64,000 nucleotides of DNA. Source: Leekyejoonella antrihumi (GTDB lineage: Bacteria > Actinomycetota > Actinomycetes > Actinomycetales > Dermatophilaceae). The position numbers were made by a program, and so were the translations under genes. This document shows, one piece after another, positions 43,844 to 53,394 of the stretch. Under the pieces are notes generated by a model that worked only from the letters and a program-made list of their open reading frames with translations, ran no database searches and was not told the origin of the DNA. The stretch is from NCBI RefSeq assembly GCF_007845645.1, contig NZ_VCQV01000005.1:1-64000 (forward strand), in the 5' to 3' direction. Every line of letters starts with the position of its first letter. The stretch's first letter is position 1.

Positions 43844-45367
43844 TCAGCCCGTGCAGCAGGCCGTCTGCACAGCCGGCGCCACCGGCGGTGCGCCGACCTG
43901 TGGGATACCGAGCGCGACAGCAGGCTTCCTCGTGACGCCGTCGGCTGCGCCGTCCTGCAACGCCGCCCACGCATCACCGCCGGCGGTTCGCCGGACTCGA
44001 TAGGTGCCGCCCTGGACGCCGGAGTCGGCCACCAGGTGGTGCGGCGCGGCATACGTCACAGCTACCGCGACCACGTCTCCGGGGCGGGGCCGCTCAGCAC
44101 CGTCCGGCACACCGAAGTGGACCAGCCGGTTGTCCTGCGCGCGTCCGGACAGGCGGTGCGTCTCGGCGTCCTTGCGTCCCTCGCCGGGGGCGACAAGCAC
44201 CTCGACCGTGCGGCCCTCCTGCTTGCGGTTCTCACTCCAGGAGACCTCCTCCTGCAGCTCGAGCAGCCGCTCGAAGCGCTCCTGCACCACGGCCTTGGGC
44301 AGCTGGTCGGCCATCTCGGCGGCCGGGGTCCCGGGCCGGATGGAGTACTGGAAGGTGAACGCCGAGGAGAACCGCGCCTCGCGGGTCACGTCGAGGGTCG
44401 CCTGGAAGTCCTCCTCGGTCTCTCCCGGGAAGCCGACGATGATGTCGGTGGTGATGGCCGCCTCCGGCATCGCCGCACGGACCCGGTCGAGGATGCCGAG
44501 AAACTTCTTGGATCGGTAGGAGCGGCGCATCGTCTTGAGCACGCGGTCGGACCCGGACTGCAACGGCATGTGCAGCTGTGGCATGACGTTCGGGGTCTCC
44601 GCCATCGCATCGATCACATCGTCGGTGAAGGCCGCCGGGTGCGGGCTGGTGAAGCGCACCCGCTCCAGACCCTTGATGTCCCCGCACGAGCGCAGCAGCT
44701 TGCCGAAGGCGAGCCGGTCGCCGAACTCCACGCCATACGTGTTGACGTTCTGACCGAGCAGCGTCACCTCGCCGACCCCTTGGTCAACCAGCGCCTGCAC
44801 CTCGGCGAGCACGTCGCCCGGCCGACGGTCCTTCTCCTTGCCGCGCAGTGCGGGGACGATGCAGAACGTGCAGGTGTTGTTGCAGCCGACCGAGATCGAC
44901 ACCCAGCCGCTGTATGCCGAGTCGCGCCGGGTCGGCAGGGTCGACGGAAAGGTCTCCAGCGACTCAAGAATCTCGACCTGCGCCTCGGCGTTGTGCCGAG
45001 CCCGCTCCAGCAGCACCGGCAGCGAACCGACATTGTGCGTGCCGAAGACGACATCGACCCATGGCGCCCGGTCGACGATACTCGACCGGTCCTTCTGCGC
45101 CAGGCACCCGCCGACCGCAATCTGCATACCCGGATTGCTCTGCTTGACCGGTCGCAACTGCCCGAGCTGGCCATAGAGCTTGCCGGCGGCATTTTCGCGC
45201 ACCGCGCAGGTGTTGAAGACCACGACATCGGGAGCGGCCGGTCGTTCCGGCTCCGCGAGGCCCATCACGTCGACAAAACCGGCCGACTCCAGCAGGCCGG
45301 CGATCCGCTCGGAGTCGTGCACGTTCATCTGGCACCCGTGGGTGCGCACCTCATACGTCTTGGTCAT
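43844..45367 (-). CDS. miaB: tRNA-2-methylthio-N6-dimethylallyladenosine synthase
   Basis: 507 aa radical-SAM enzyme. The N-terminal UPF0004 domain starts [18 protein letters not shown]; the radical-SAM cluster cysteines are in [11 protein letters not shown]; the C-terminal TRAM domain follows, then ~45 residues of tail ending CCTG. It methylthiolates i6A37 made by MiaA. The start [11 protein letters not shown] was preferred to an ATG seven codons earlier. A GlcD-type oxidase gene lies just upstream on the same strand. Confidence 0.96.
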   Translation of the reverse strand: MTKTYEVRTHGCQMNVHDSERIAGLLESAGFVDVMGLAEPERPAAPDVVVFNTCAVRENAAGKLYGQLGQLRPVKQSNPGMQIAVGGCLAQKDRSSIVDRAPWVDVVFGTHNVGSLPVLLERARHNAEAQVEILESLETFPSTLPTRRDSAYSGWVSISVGCNNTCTFCIVPALRGKEKDRRPGDVLAEVQALVDQGVGEVTLLGQNVNTYGVEFGDRLAFGKLLRSCGDIKGLERVRFTSPHPAAFTDDVIDAMAETPNVMPQLHMPLQSGSDRVLKTMRRSYRSKKFLGILDRVRAAMPEAAITTDIIVGFPGETEEDFQATLDVTREARFSSAFTFQYSIRPGTPAAEMADQLPKAVVQERFERLLELQEEVSWSENRKQEGRTVEVLVAPGEGRKDAETHRLSGRAQDNRLVHFGVPDGAERPRPGDVVAVAVTYAAPHHLVADSGVQGGTYRVRRTAGGDAWAALQDGAADGVTRKPAVALGIPQVGAPPVAPAVQTACCTG

Positions 45368-45399
45368 AACCCACCCAGGGTAAGCCACCGGGCCCTACC

Positions 45400-46791
45400 T
45401 CACAGAACGCTTCCAGTCGGAGATGCCACCGGCAGGACCTTGCCGGGATTGAGGATGCCGTGCGGGTCGAGCGCCTTCTTGATCGCCTGCTGCATCGCCA
45501 TGACGTGCGGACCCTGCTCCTTGGCCAGGCCGGGCATCTTCAGCAGCCCCACGCCGTGCTCGCCGGTCACCGTGCCGCCCAGCGCGATCGCATCGTCGAT
45601 GATCCGACCGAAGGCCTGCTGCGCACGCTCCCGCGCCGCCGTGTCGCCGCGCTCGGTGATCATCAACGGGTGCAGATTGCCGTCTCCCGCGTGGGCGACG
45701 TTGGCGATCTGGGTGTTGCACTCGGCTGCGATGACTTCGATGCGGCGCAGCATCTCGGGCACGTGCTCCTTGGGCACGCAGATGTCCTCGGTGAGCAGGT
45801 CTCCCAAACCCTCCATCGCCGGGTAGGCCAGCCGCCGGGCCGCCATCATGACCTCCGCCTCCTTCGGGTCGCAGGTCTCGGCCACGAAGGTGGCATTCCC
45901 CGCGGTGAAGGCCTCCTGCAGCAGCTGCGACTCCCGCACGCCGGTGTCTCCCGGCTGGTCGACCTCGCCGATGAGGATCACGTTCGCCTCACCCGACAGG
46001 CCCATGTGTGCATAGTTGTCCACCGCCTGCAGGCAGACCCGGTCGACGAGCTCGAGCGCAGACGGGGTGACGCCCTTGGCGGCGACCTCGCGCACCGCCA
46101 CACCGGCGTCGACGATCGAGTCGAAGTAGCCGATGACCGTGCGCGGTGGATCCGGCAGCGGACGAAGACGAACGGTGATCTCGGTGATGACCCCGAGGGT
46201 GCCCTCCGATCCGACCATCAGCCCGACGAGGTCCAACCCGGCGACACCCTTGGCTGTGCGCCGCCCGATCCGCACGACCTCGCCCGTTCCGGTGACCACC
46301 TGCAGACTCAGGACGTAGTCCCGTGTCACGCCGTACTTCACGCAACAGACGCCTCCGGCGTTGGTCCCGACGTTGCCACCGATCGTTGACCAGGGCGCGC
46401 TCGCGGGGTCCGGCGGGTACCAAAGTCCTTCCTTGGCAACGGCATCGCGCAGATCGTTGTTGACGACGCCGGGTTCGACGACCGCGAGACGCTCGAGCGC
46501 GTTGATCTCCTTGACCTTGTTCATCCGCTCGAGCGAGATGATCACGCAGCCATCCACGGCGTTCGCCCCACCCGACAGGCCGGTGCCCGCCCCGCGCGGC
46601 ACCACGGGCACATCGTGCTCGATGGCCCACCGCACGGTCTGCTGCACGTCATAGACACTGGTTGCCCGCACGACGGCGAGAGCCCTCCCGTATGCCGCCC
46701 ACTCGGCCTCGTCATGGACGTACCCGGCCACGAGGTCCTCGTCGGTAAGCACGATGCTGCTGCCGAGCGCGTCCTGCAGCGTGTCGATCAT
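45400..46791 (-). CDS. FAD-linked oxidase, glycolate oxidase/D-lactate dehydrogenase (GlcD) type
   Basis: 463 aa. The FAD-binding PCMH domain includes PVVPRGAGTGLSGGA and the STIGGNVGTNAGGVCCVKYG loop; the C-terminal domain contains AHAGDGNLHPL and GEHGVGLLK, which hold the metal-binding and substrate residues of GlcD/DLD proteins. It likely oxidises a 2-hydroxy acid such as glycolate or D-lactate. The start MIDTLQDALG is preceded by GAGAGGACC. No GlcE/GlcF partners are adjacent, so it may act alone. Confidence 0.9.
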   Translation of the reverse strand: MIDTLQDALGSSIVLTDEDLVAGYVHDEAEWAAYGRALAVVRATSVYDVQQTVRWAIEHDVPVVPRGAGTGLSGGANAVDGCVIISLERMNKVKEINALERLAVVEPGVVNNDLRDAVAKEGLWYPPDPASAPWSTIGGNVGTNAGGVCCVKYGVTRDYVLSLQVVTGTGEVVRIGRRTAKGVAGLDLVGLMVGSEGTLGVITEITVRLRPLPDPPRTVIGYFDSIVDAGVAVREVAAKGVTPSALELVDRVCLQAVDNYAHMGLSGEANVILIGEVDQPGDTGVRESQLLQEAFTAGNATFVAETCDPKEAEVMMAARRLAYPAMEGLGDLLTEDICVPKEHVPEMLRRIEVIAAECNTQIANVAHAGDGNLHPLMITERGDTAARERAQQAFGRIIDDAIALGGTVTGEHGVGLLKMPGLAKEQGPHVMAMQQAIKKALDPHGILNPGKVLPVASPTGSVL

Positions 46792-46971
46792 CGGGGTCCT
46801 CTCGTCGGCCGGTCGATTCGGATCCCACGCTATGCCCATCACCGACCACCGCGGCGAGCGCCGTCGTCAGCGCTCGGACGGACCCTCATCGCCGCCGTCG
46901 GGGTCTTCCTGCAGCTCCCAGGGCAGCGCCGACACGGCCGTGCCGAGCGACGGGCCCTAGCGGAAGGCCGG

Positions 46972-47202
46972 CTACGACCGGCGGCGTCGGGCGCGCAACA
47001 GATAGACGATCGGTAGGACCCCGCCGGAGTTCACCAGCGCCAGTGCACCCGCCCACGCCGGCTTCCGGCCTCGAAGGTCGCTGCTCGGCCGCTGAGCCAG
47101 ATCAATGAGCGCGGCAATCTTCAGACCTGCTTCGAACGCACCGCCGAGCAGGACAGCCTGCCGAACACGCGGATCCAGGTCACTCCAGCGCTTCTTGTCC
47201 AT
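46972..47202 (-). CDS. Small membrane protein (76 aa)
   Basis: MDKKRWSDLDPRVRQAVLL is followed by two hydrophobic segments (around 15-30 and 50-68) and a basic Arg-rich end. Proteins of this shape (a short cytosolic head, a helix with FEAGLKIAALIDLAQRP, then NSGGVLPIVYLL) are common unannotated membrane proteins in actinobacteria, similar in layout to the PLDc_N type. An in-frame ATG 12 codons upstream exists; the inner start has CAGGAT before it. Confidence 0.6.
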   Translation of the reverse strand: MDKKRWSDLDPRVRQAVLLGGAFEAGLKIAALIDLAQRPSSDLRGRKPAWAGALALVNSGGVLPIVYLLRARRRRS

Positions 47203-47259
47203 GGTGCAATCCTGCACCGCAGCCCAGGTCATCCACAAGCCAGCGAATGGCCAGGTCCG

Positions 47260-47697
47260 TCAGCCGCGCACCCGGTGCCCGGAGGTCGTCAGCAGTTCAC
47301 TGATGCCCTCCGGCACCTCGCCGACGATCGCGCGGCACATGGCGGCCGCCATTCGCATGCCCTGTCGTTTGGCCAGGTCTGCGAGACGACCCTCGGCGTG
47401 GTCGTCGATGGCCTGCCACCACAGCTGCAGCCATCGTTCGAAGTGCCGTGGCTCGAAGGGACTGAGCTCGTCGACCTGCTGGTGCCGCTGGATCACCTTG
47501 CGGGTGTAGCTGCGCTCGCCGAGCAGGGTGGTGGCCCAGAAGTCGGTGACGATCGGCAGGTGTCGCTCCAGGCTCATGTGCTGCTGGAAGATGGGTGCAA
47601 GCACCGGGTCGGCGAAGGCCCTGCCATAGAAGTCCTCCAGCAGCGCGAGGATGTCCTCGCGGCCGGCGAGGTCCTGCAGATCGGAGGGCTCATCCAT
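47260..47697 (-). CDS. Group III truncated haemoglobin-like protein
   Basis: 145 aa single-domain globin. Helix B/E region FYGRAFADPVLAPIFQ, then HMSLERHLPIVTDFWATTLLGE and the proximal-His region YTRKVIQRHQQV match group III truncated haemoglobins, which bind O2 or NO. Length is typical (~140 aa). It stands between a small membrane protein and an unknown gene. The physiological partner is unknown. Confidence 0.88.
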   Translation of the reverse strand: MDEPSDLQDLAGREDILALLEDFYGRAFADPVLAPIFQQHMSLERHLPIVTDFWATTLLGERSYTRKVIQRHQQVDELSPFEPRHFERWLQLWWQAIDDHAEGRLADLAKRQGMRMAAAMCRAIVGEVPEGISELLTTSGHRVRG

Positions 47698-47728
47698 ATC
47701 TCCAATGATACTTGGAACTATGAGATGG

Positions 47729-48175
47729 TCAGCCGATCAGGACGCCGACGGACGGCAGCACCGTACGCCACGGCATGACGGTGCCGGTCATCGCGACAGG
47801 TTTGAAGGCCACGTCCAGCAGCTGCAGCACCGAACCTGAGCCTGCCAAGCCGGCAACCTGACTGCGGAGGACCTGCAGATAGTTCAACATCTCCGGGGTG
47901 AACTTCGGGGAGAGCCGTGCCCTTATGCCGACCAGGTCGTACATCTGCCCATTGACGGTCAAAACCATCGTGCCCAGGGCCGTGCAATTCGCCCGGGCCT
48001 CCTGGGCGGGCACATCGAACACCTGACCGACGACGTCCAGCATGCGCAGCCTGCCGGTTCTCACCTCGAGGATGGCCGGCACGCACTTGCGTCCGTCGAT
48101 CTTGCTCTTGCGCCAGTACAGCCCGGCGGCGAAGAGCTCGGTGGTAGGCACTTGCTGTGTCACGTGGCACATCAC
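47729..48175 (-). CDS. Conserved hypothetical protein between recX and the globin gene
   Basis: 148 aa, beta-rich in appearance, without signal peptide or membrane helix. Alternating segments such as VPAILEVRTGRLRMLDV and VLTVNGQMYDLVGIRARLS suggest a small beta-barrel (possibly PH-like), which is a guess. The frame starts at GTG 48175 with ATG one codon later; both are poor start contexts. It lies 8 nt after the recX stop on the same strand, so it may be transcribed with recA-recX. Confidence 0.55.
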   Translation of the reverse strand: MMCHVTQQVPTTELFAAGLYWRKSKIDGRKCVPAILEVRTGRLRMLDVVGQVFDVPAQEARANCTALGTMVLTVNGQMYDLVGIRARLSPKFTPEMLNYLQVLRSQVAGLAGSGSVLQLLDVAFKPVAMTGTVMPWRTVLPSVGVLIG

Positions 48176-48183
48176 GCACGGGG

Positions 48184-48912
48184 TCAGTCGCGTTGATGCT
48201 CCGGGGCCTGCGCGACGGCCTCGCGGATCACCGACCAGGCGAGTGACGAGGAGTAACCCTTGCGAGCCAGCATCCCGGCCAGCCGACGGGTCTGCACCGT
48301 GGCGTCCAGGCCGTGCATACTGCGCAACTTCTTGGCCACCAGCATCTCCGCACGCTCACGCTCATCGTCGGTGTCGATGTCGTCCAGGACCTCACGCACC
48401 GTCTCGTCGTCGATGCCCTTCTGGCGCAGTTCCGCGGCCAGGCCACGCAGCCCCAGCCCGCGCGAGGCCTGGCGAGTGCGCACATAGGTTGCGGCGAACT
48501 CCCGGTCATCGACCAGGCCGACCTCCTGCAATCGGTCCAGCACCTCGCCGGCAACCTGCGGGTCACAGTCGCGCTGCGCGAGCTTCTCGGCAAGCTGCTT
48601 GCGACTTCGAGGCGCACCCGTCAGCGACTTGAGCACGATCGCCCGCGCGACGTCATGCGGATCCGGCTCACGATCCTGCCGCTGGCTCGGCGTGCGCTGC
48701 CTCGATGGCGCAGCACCTGGGGAGCCGGCCGCCTGCGCGAGCTTTCGCCCGGCCGGATGCGCGCTGCTGCGCCGGCTCTGCGCCGGTTCGGGCAGGGCCC
48801 GAGTGGCCGCCGGCACCCGCGGCCGAAATGGGATGACCTCGGCCAGACCGCCCGCCCCCTGATCCACGAAGTCCGGGGGCGGACCGTCCTGCCGGTCAAA
48901 CGGATTGGCCAT
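48184..48912 (-). CDS. recX: RecA regulator RecX
   Basis: 242 aa. The C-terminal ~150 residues contain the three-helix RecX repeats (LTGAPRSRKQLAEKLAQR, LRGLAAELRQKGID, RRLAGMLARKGYSS). An N-terminal ~85 residues are Pro/Arg/Ala-rich and probably disordered, longer than in many RecX proteins. RecX limits RecA filament growth. The start MANPFDRQDGPP lies 13 nt after the recA stop, so the two form an operon. The frame extends 57 nt upstream into recA without similarity. Confidence 0.93.
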   Translation of the reverse strand: MANPFDRQDGPPPDFVDQGAGGLAEVIPFRPRVPAATRALPEPAQSRRSSAHPAGRKLAQAAGSPGAAPSRQRTPSQRQDREPDPHDVARAIVLKSLTGAPRSRKQLAEKLAQRDCDPQVAGEVLDRLQEVGLVDDREFAATYVRTRQASRGLGLRGLAAELRQKGIDDETVREVLDDIDTDDERERAEMLVAKKLRSMHGLDATVQTRRLAGMLARKGYSSSLAWSVIREAVAQAPEHQRD

Positions 48913-48925
48913 CAGTGGTTGCCGG

Positions 48926-50065
48926 TCAGAAGTTGACCGGCACCTCCGCAGGCACCTCCGCCGGTGCACTGTCGGGCTCGACGACGCTCAGCGCTTCCTC
49001 CGGCTTCTCGGACTGTGGGCCCACTCCGAGCTTGTCCTTGATCTTCTTCTCGATCTCATCGGCCAGATCGGGATTGTCGATCAGGAAGTTGCGAACGTTC
49101 TCCTTGCCCTGACCTAGCTGGTCGCCCTCGTAGGTGTACCAGGCGCCGGACTTGCGCACGAAGCCCTCTTCGACTCCCATGTCGATCAGGCCGCCCTCGC
49201 GAGAGATGCCGTGCCCGTAGAGGATGTCGAACTCCGCCTGCTTGAACGGCGGTGCGACCTTGTTCTTCACGACCTTGACCCGAGTGCGGTTGCCGACCGC
49301 GTCCGTGCCGTCCTTCAGCGTCTCGATGCGCCGCACGTCCAGGCGCACCGACGCATAGAACTTCAGCGCCTTGCCGCCCGTGGTGGTCTCCGGCGAGCCG
49401 AACATCACCCCGATCTTCTCGCGCAGCTGGTTGATGAAGATCGCCGTCGTGCCGGTGTTGTTCAGCGCACCGGTGATCTTGCGCAGTGCCTGCGACATCA
49501 GCCGGGCCTGCAGCCCGACGTGGCTGTCGCCCATCTCGCCCTCGATCTCGGCGCGTGGCACGAGCGCAGCCACCGAGTCGACGACGATGATGTCCAGCGA
49601 GCCGGAGCGGATCAGCATGTCCGCGATCTCCAGTGCCTGCTCACCGGTGTCCGGCTGGCTGACCAGCAGCGCATCGGTGTCGACACCCAGCTTCTTGGCG
49701 TAGTCCGGGTCGAGCGCGTGCTCCGCGTCGATGAACGCGGCGATCCCGCCGTTCTTCTGCGCACTGGCGACCGCGTGAAGCGCCACGGTGGTCTTACCGC
49801 TGCTCTCCGGGCCGTAGATCTCGACCACCCGGCCGCGCGGCAGCCCGCCGATGCCGAGGGCGATGTCCAGCGCGATGGCCCCGGTGGGGATCACGTCGAT
49901 CGGCGGCCGCACATTGTCGCCGAGGCGCATGACCGCGCCCTTGCCGTGCGTCTTCTCGATCTGTGCCATCACGGTGTCGAGCGACTTCATCTTGTCGCCG
50001 CCCCCGCCGCCTCTGACGACGGTCTTGTCGATGCCCTTGTCAGCGGACTTGGTCCTGACTGCCAT
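48926..50065 (-). CDS. recA: Recombinase RecA
   Basis: 379 aa. Walker A GPESSGKT, Walker [18 protein letters not shown], and loop L2 in [22 protein letters not shown] are standard. It forms filaments on single-stranded DNA, promotes strand exchange and triggers LexA self-cleavage. The start [11 protein letters not shown] is preceded by AAGGAGC. A LexA box (10 of 12) lies ~190 bp upstream, supporting SOS induction. recX follows directly. Confidence 0.98.
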   Translation of the reverse strand: MAVRTKSADKGIDKTVVRGGGGGDKMKSLDTVMAQIEKTHGKGAVMRLGDNVRPPIDVIPTGAIALDIALGIGGLPRGRVVEIYGPESSGKTTVALHAVASAQKNGGIAAFIDAEHALDPDYAKKLGVDTDALLVSQPDTGEQALEIADMLIRSGSLDIIVVDSVAALVPRAEIEGEMGDSHVGLQARLMSQALRKITGALNNTGTTAIFINQLREKIGVMFGSPETTTGGKALKFYASVRLDVRRIETLKDGTDAVGNRTRVKVVKNKVAPPFKQAEFDILYGHGISREGGLIDMGVEEGFVRKSGAWYTYEGDQLGQGKENVRNFLIDNPDLADEIEKKIKDKLGVGPQSEKPEEALSVVEPDSAPAEVPAEVPVNF

Positions 50066-50196
50066 GACTGCTCCTTGCTGTCTCGTGGTGAGCGCGCCTA
50101 CCGTCGACCTCTCCGTGGCCACGTGCTCGGTTGCCGAACGGATCTGGTCAGACGCTAGATGCCAGCACCGACAGCCACCGGTCGCATCCCGCACGC

Positions 50197-50205
50197 TGTG
50201 GATAA
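50197..50205 (-). promoter_or_regulatory. Perfect DnaA box upstream of recA
   Basis: The plus strand reads TGTGGATAA, complement of TTATCCACA, 132 bp before the recA ATG. A lone 9-mer may be a chance match. Confidence 0.3.
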
Positions 50206-50246
50206 GCAGCTCTCGAGCGGGCACCTGTGAATACGGTAACCCAGCT

Positions 50247-50262
50247 CCGAACACTCGTACGA
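50247..50262. promoter_or_regulatory. LexA (SOS) box of recA
   Basis: CCGAAC-ACTC-GTACGA matches 10 of 12 positions of TCGAAC-N4-GTTCGA and shares the GTACGA half-site with the lexA-LysM box 1. It lies 182-197 bp upstream of recA. Confidence 0.65.
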
Positions 50263-50302
50263 ACGGCACGCCGCGACACGCCGAGCCGATATCGGGCGCC
50301 GA

Positions 50303-51106
50303 TCAGCGCCCGAGCAGCACCAGCCCACTGTGATTGTCCTGCGGCAGGGTGCCTTCGAGCCAGGCGGCCACCCCGATGTTGCGCAGGTCCACCCGCGCGC
50401 CATAGCTGGACAGGAACGACGTCTCCGCCGCGTCCCGTCCGGTGGCGATCCGCAGCAGTGACTGCCGCGGCGCCAGACCGGTCGCATCGATCACCCACCA
50501 CGCACCGTCGACATATGCCTCGACCACGGCGTGGAAGTCCATCGGTGTCAGTCCGGGCGCATACCCGGTCACCAGTCGGGCCGGCACTCCCCTGGCGCGC
50601 AGGATCGCCACCACGAGGTGCGCGAAGTCGCGGCACACCCCGCTGCGCTGCAGATAGGTCTCCGTCGCGCCATCGGTGACTCGACTGGACCCTGCGATGT
50701 ATGCGGTGCGCCCGGCGACCCAGTCCCGCACCCGCAGGACGAGGTCGGCCCCGCAGTAGTCGTCGAACTGCTCACGCGCGATGCCGAAGAGGCGGTCGGA
50801 CTCGGCATACCGGCTCGGCACGAGGTTGCCGAGCTGGGCAGCCAGCCCATCGGGTTCGCACGTCTCGTAGCCGAAGACCCGGGCCTCATAGGAGACCTCG
50901 TAGTCACCGCGTGGCACGTGCACCACATGGAGCACACCGTGATGGGCGATCTCCACGGCCTGCACGTCATACGTCCGGCCTGCCGAGGTGACGCTGAGAT
51001 GGTCCGAGATCGACAGTCCGTCGCACCGTGCCGCGGCCACCGACAGCACCAGCCGGGCATCACCGGCGACCTGCAGGTTGAGGTGCGAGGACACTCTGCG
51101 CTCCAT
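50303..51106 (-). CDS. Transglutaminase-like cysteine protease family protein
   Basis: 267 aa. The catalytic Cys-His-Asp triad is visible: RSGVCRDFAHL, MDFHAVVEAYVD and WWVIDATG. The N-terminal part is a beta-rich bacterial transglutaminase-like region. Such proteins are often involved in peptide processing; the substrate here is unknown. It is translated right after the DUF3046 gene, sharing one base (TGATG), so the two may be functionally linked. Confidence 0.88.
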   Translation of the reverse strand: MERRVSSHLNLQVAGDARLVLSVAAARCDGLSISDHLSVTSAGRTYDVQAVEIAHHGVLHVVHVPRGDYEVSYEARVFGYETCEPDGLAAQLGNLVPSRYAESDRLFGIAREQFDDYCGADLVLRVRDWVAGRTAYIAGSSRVTDGATETYLQRSGVCRDFAHLVVAILRARGVPARLVTGYAPGLTPMDFHAVVEAYVDGAWWVIDATGLAPRQSLLRIATGRDAAETSFLSSYGARVDLRNIGVAAWLEGTLPQDNHSGLVLLGR

Positions 51107-51342
51107 CACGCACCACCCCTGCTCTCGCGGATCGGCAGGTCCCGACCGAGCCGGCGTTCCTCGGGGACTCCCATGTCGTCGCACAGCGCCCGCCAGACGT
51201 TCCGCGGTGGCACACCCGCGTCCAACGCCTCGACCGCCGTGCGGTCACCGAGCGCATGGATGGCATGGCTCCGGGAAAGGACGCGGCTGTAGGCCGAGGT
51301 GAACTCATCATCCATCAGCCGCCAGAACTCACTAAGTCGCAC
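51106..51342 (-). CDS. DUF3046 protein
   Basis: 78 aa. VRLSEFWRLMDDEFTSAYSRVL at the N-terminus (in parts) and GVPPRNVWRALCDDMGVPEERR match the DUF3046 family of small actinobacterial proteins, commonly found near recA. Function unknown. The GTG start at 51342 was chosen for family length. It is the first gene of a pair with the transglutaminase-like gene. Confidence 0.85.
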   Translation of the reverse strand: MRLSEFWRLMDDEFTSAYSRVLSRSHAIHALGDRTAVEALDAGVPPRNVWRALCDDMGVPEERRLGRDLPIRESRGGA

Positions 51343-51473
51343 AAGGCACAGTGTGTCAGCCCCTCGATCGGCCATACTTCAGTGCATGCAGTTGATCCAC
51401 CCAACCGATGTCCGCCGTCGCCGGTCCCGGTCGACCCGGCCATCCGCCCCGAGCCCCAGCATGAGGTGACCAA

Positions 51474-52496
51474 ATGACCTGGCACATGCCTTCGGAGAAC
51501 GCTCCGCACAAGCGCACCTGGATGGCCTTCCCGACAACGGGGTACACCCTTGGCGAGACACCCGCCGAGGCCGACGCGGCCCGGCGCACCTGGGCGGCCG
51601 TCGCCAACGCCGTGGCGCAGTTCGAGCCGGTCTCGATGGTCATCACACCCGATGACGTCGAGGTCGCACGCCCGTTGCTGGACTCGGCGATCGACCTGCA
51701 CGAGGCACCGCTCGACGACGCCTGGATGCGCGACATGGGCCCGACCTTCGTCGTCTCCGACGACGGTCGGCTCGGCGCCGTGGACTGGGTCTTCAACGGA
51801 TGGGGTGCCCAGTCCTGGGCAACCTGGGACCGCGATGCCCAGATCGGCACACAGGTGGCCGTCCTCGCAGGGGCGGAGGTCATTGACTCACCAATTGTCA
51901 ATGAGGGTGGTGGAATTCACGTCGATGGCAACGGGACCCTGCTCCTGACGGAAACAGTGCAGCTCGACAAGGGCCGCAACCCCGACCTGACCAAGTCCGA
52001 CATCGAGGCCGAGATGAGGCGCTGCCTCGGCGTCTCTCACATCATCTGGCTACCGCGTGGGCTGACCCGTGACTACGACGAGTTCGGCACCCGCGGGCAC
52101 GTCGACATCGTGGCGACCATGCCGGCGCCGGGCATCGCCCTGGTGCACAATCAGGAAGACCCCGCCCACCCAGACCACGAGGTCAGCAAGCAGATCATCG
52201 ACGTCCTCTCCCGGGCACACGATGCCGATGGTCATGCGCTGCAGATCGTCCCGATCCCGGCTCCCGTCTGCCTCACCGATGACGACGGCCCGGTCGACTA
52301 CAGCTACGTCAACCACCTGGTGGTCAACGGTGGCGTGATCGCGTGCACGTTCGATGACGCGAACGACGACCGCGCGCTGGACATCCTGCGACAGGTCTAC
52401 CCGGGTCGCGAAGTGGTCGGTGTCGACGCGCGCGAGCTCTATGCGCGCGGCGGCGGCATTCACTGCATCACCCAGCAGGAGCCCGACCTCGGCTAG
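51474..52496 (+). CDS. aguA: Agmatine deiminase
   Basis: 340 aa. The guanidine-modifying-enzyme catalytic residues are in DDAWMRDMGPTF, NEGGGIHVDGNG, RGHVDIVA and the nucleophile GGGIHCITQQEP near the C-terminus. It converts agmatine to N-carbamoylputrescine and ammonia, a step toward putrescine. The ATG is preceded by GAGGTGA. The partner amidohydrolase is not in the window. An SDR gene follows 26 nt downstream. Confidence 0.93.
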   Translation: MTWHMPSENAPHKRTWMAFPTTGYTLGETPAEADAARRTWAAVANAVAQFEPVSMVITPDDVEVARPLLDSAIDLHEAPLDDAWMRDMGPTFVVSDDGRLGAVDWVFNGWGAQSWATWDRDAQIGTQVAVLAGAEVIDSPIVNEGGGIHVDGNGTLLLTETVQLDKGRNPDLTKSDIEAEMRRCLGVSHIIWLPRGLTRDYDEFGTRGHVDIVATMPAPGIALVHNQEDPAHPDHEVSKQIIDVLSRAHDADGHALQIVPIPAPVCLTDDDGPVDYSYVNHLVVNGGVIACTFDDANDDRALDILRQVYPGREVVGVDARELYARGGGIHCITQQEPDLG

Positions 52497-52521
52497 CGCC
52501 ACTGCGACTACGTTGGCAGGT

Positions 52522-53394
52522 ATGTCTTCCAACTCACTGGCCGGCAAGAGAGTCCTCATCACCGGCGGCGCCCGTGGGATCGGCGCCGCGCTCGCCAAAC
52601 GGCTGCACGACCGGGGCGCGACCGTCGCGGTCGCCGGGCTCGAGCCGCATCTCCTCGCGCAGGTTGCGGCCGAGCTCGGTGGCCCCTGGCGACAGGTCGA
52701 TGTGTCCGTCCGTGAGCAGGTCGACCAGATGATGCACGAGCTGGTCACCGAGCTCGGCGGCCTCGACGTGGTGGTGGCCAACGCAGGCATCGCCAAGCAG
52801 CTGCCGATCGACGGCGGCGACCCGCAGATCATGGAGAAGACGCTCGCCGTCAACACCCTCGGCGTCTACTACACGCTGCGCGCGGCAGCGCCGCACATCA
52901 GCCACCCGGGCGGATACGCCCTCATGACCTCATCGCTCGCCGCGGCCGTACAGGTCCCTCTGCTGGGCGCGTACTCTGCGTCGAAGGCCGCCGTCGAGAC
53001 CATCGGCAACACCCTGCGCCTCGAGATCAGGCCGACCGGAGCACGCGTCGGAGTCGCCTACTTCGCCGAGATCGACACCGACATGACCAGCCGCGGGTTC
53101 GGCACGCAGGCAGCGAAGGCCCTGACCGGCGGCGGCACCGTGAGTGGGGTGGCTCCGCTGTCCTCCGCCATCAACGCATTGGAGCGCGGTATCGCGCGAC
53201 GCTCCCGCCGCATCGTCGCACCGGCCTGGGTCGCACCGCTCCTGCCGATCCGAATGATCGTCCAGCGCGCCGTGGAGTTGCGCGGATTCCCCGACCTGCC
53301 GCGCGCACTGCAGATCGCGCGAGACGAGCACGTTCGCTTCACCACCGACCAACCGGGGGCGGAGCTGGACGATGCCGGCAGGCGGGCAGGATGA
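52522..53394 (+). CDS. Short-chain dehydrogenase/reductase
   Basis: 290 aa. The cofactor motif TGGARGIGAALA, NAGIAK, and the catalytic Ser-Tyr-Lys triad (TSSLAAAVQVPLLGAYSASKAA) are complete. It should oxidise or reduce an alcohol/ketone with NAD(P). The C-terminal ~100 residues extend beyond the core fold. It overlaps the following carboxymuconolactone-decarboxylase-like gene by 4 nt. Substrate unknown. Confidence 0.9.
   Translation: MSSNSLAGKRVLITGGARGIGAALAKRLHDRGATVAVAGLEPHLLAQVAAELGGPWRQVDVSVREQVDQMMHELVTELGGLDVVVANAGIAKQLPIDGGDPQIMEKTLAVNTLGVYYTLRAAAPHISHPGGYALMTSSLAAAVQVPLLGAYSASKAAVETIGNTLRLEIRPTGARVGVAYFAEIDTDMTSRGFGTQAAKALTGGGTVSGVAPLSSAINALERGIARRSRRIVAPAWVAPLLPIRMIVQRAVELRGFPDLPRALQIARDEHVRFTTDQPGAELDDAGRRAG

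Noticed and set aside
46792-46971. Small ORF ending in PWELQEDPDGGDEGPSER
   Set aside because: Only ~22 codons remain after an in-frame stop, no start context and no family; treated as intergenic.
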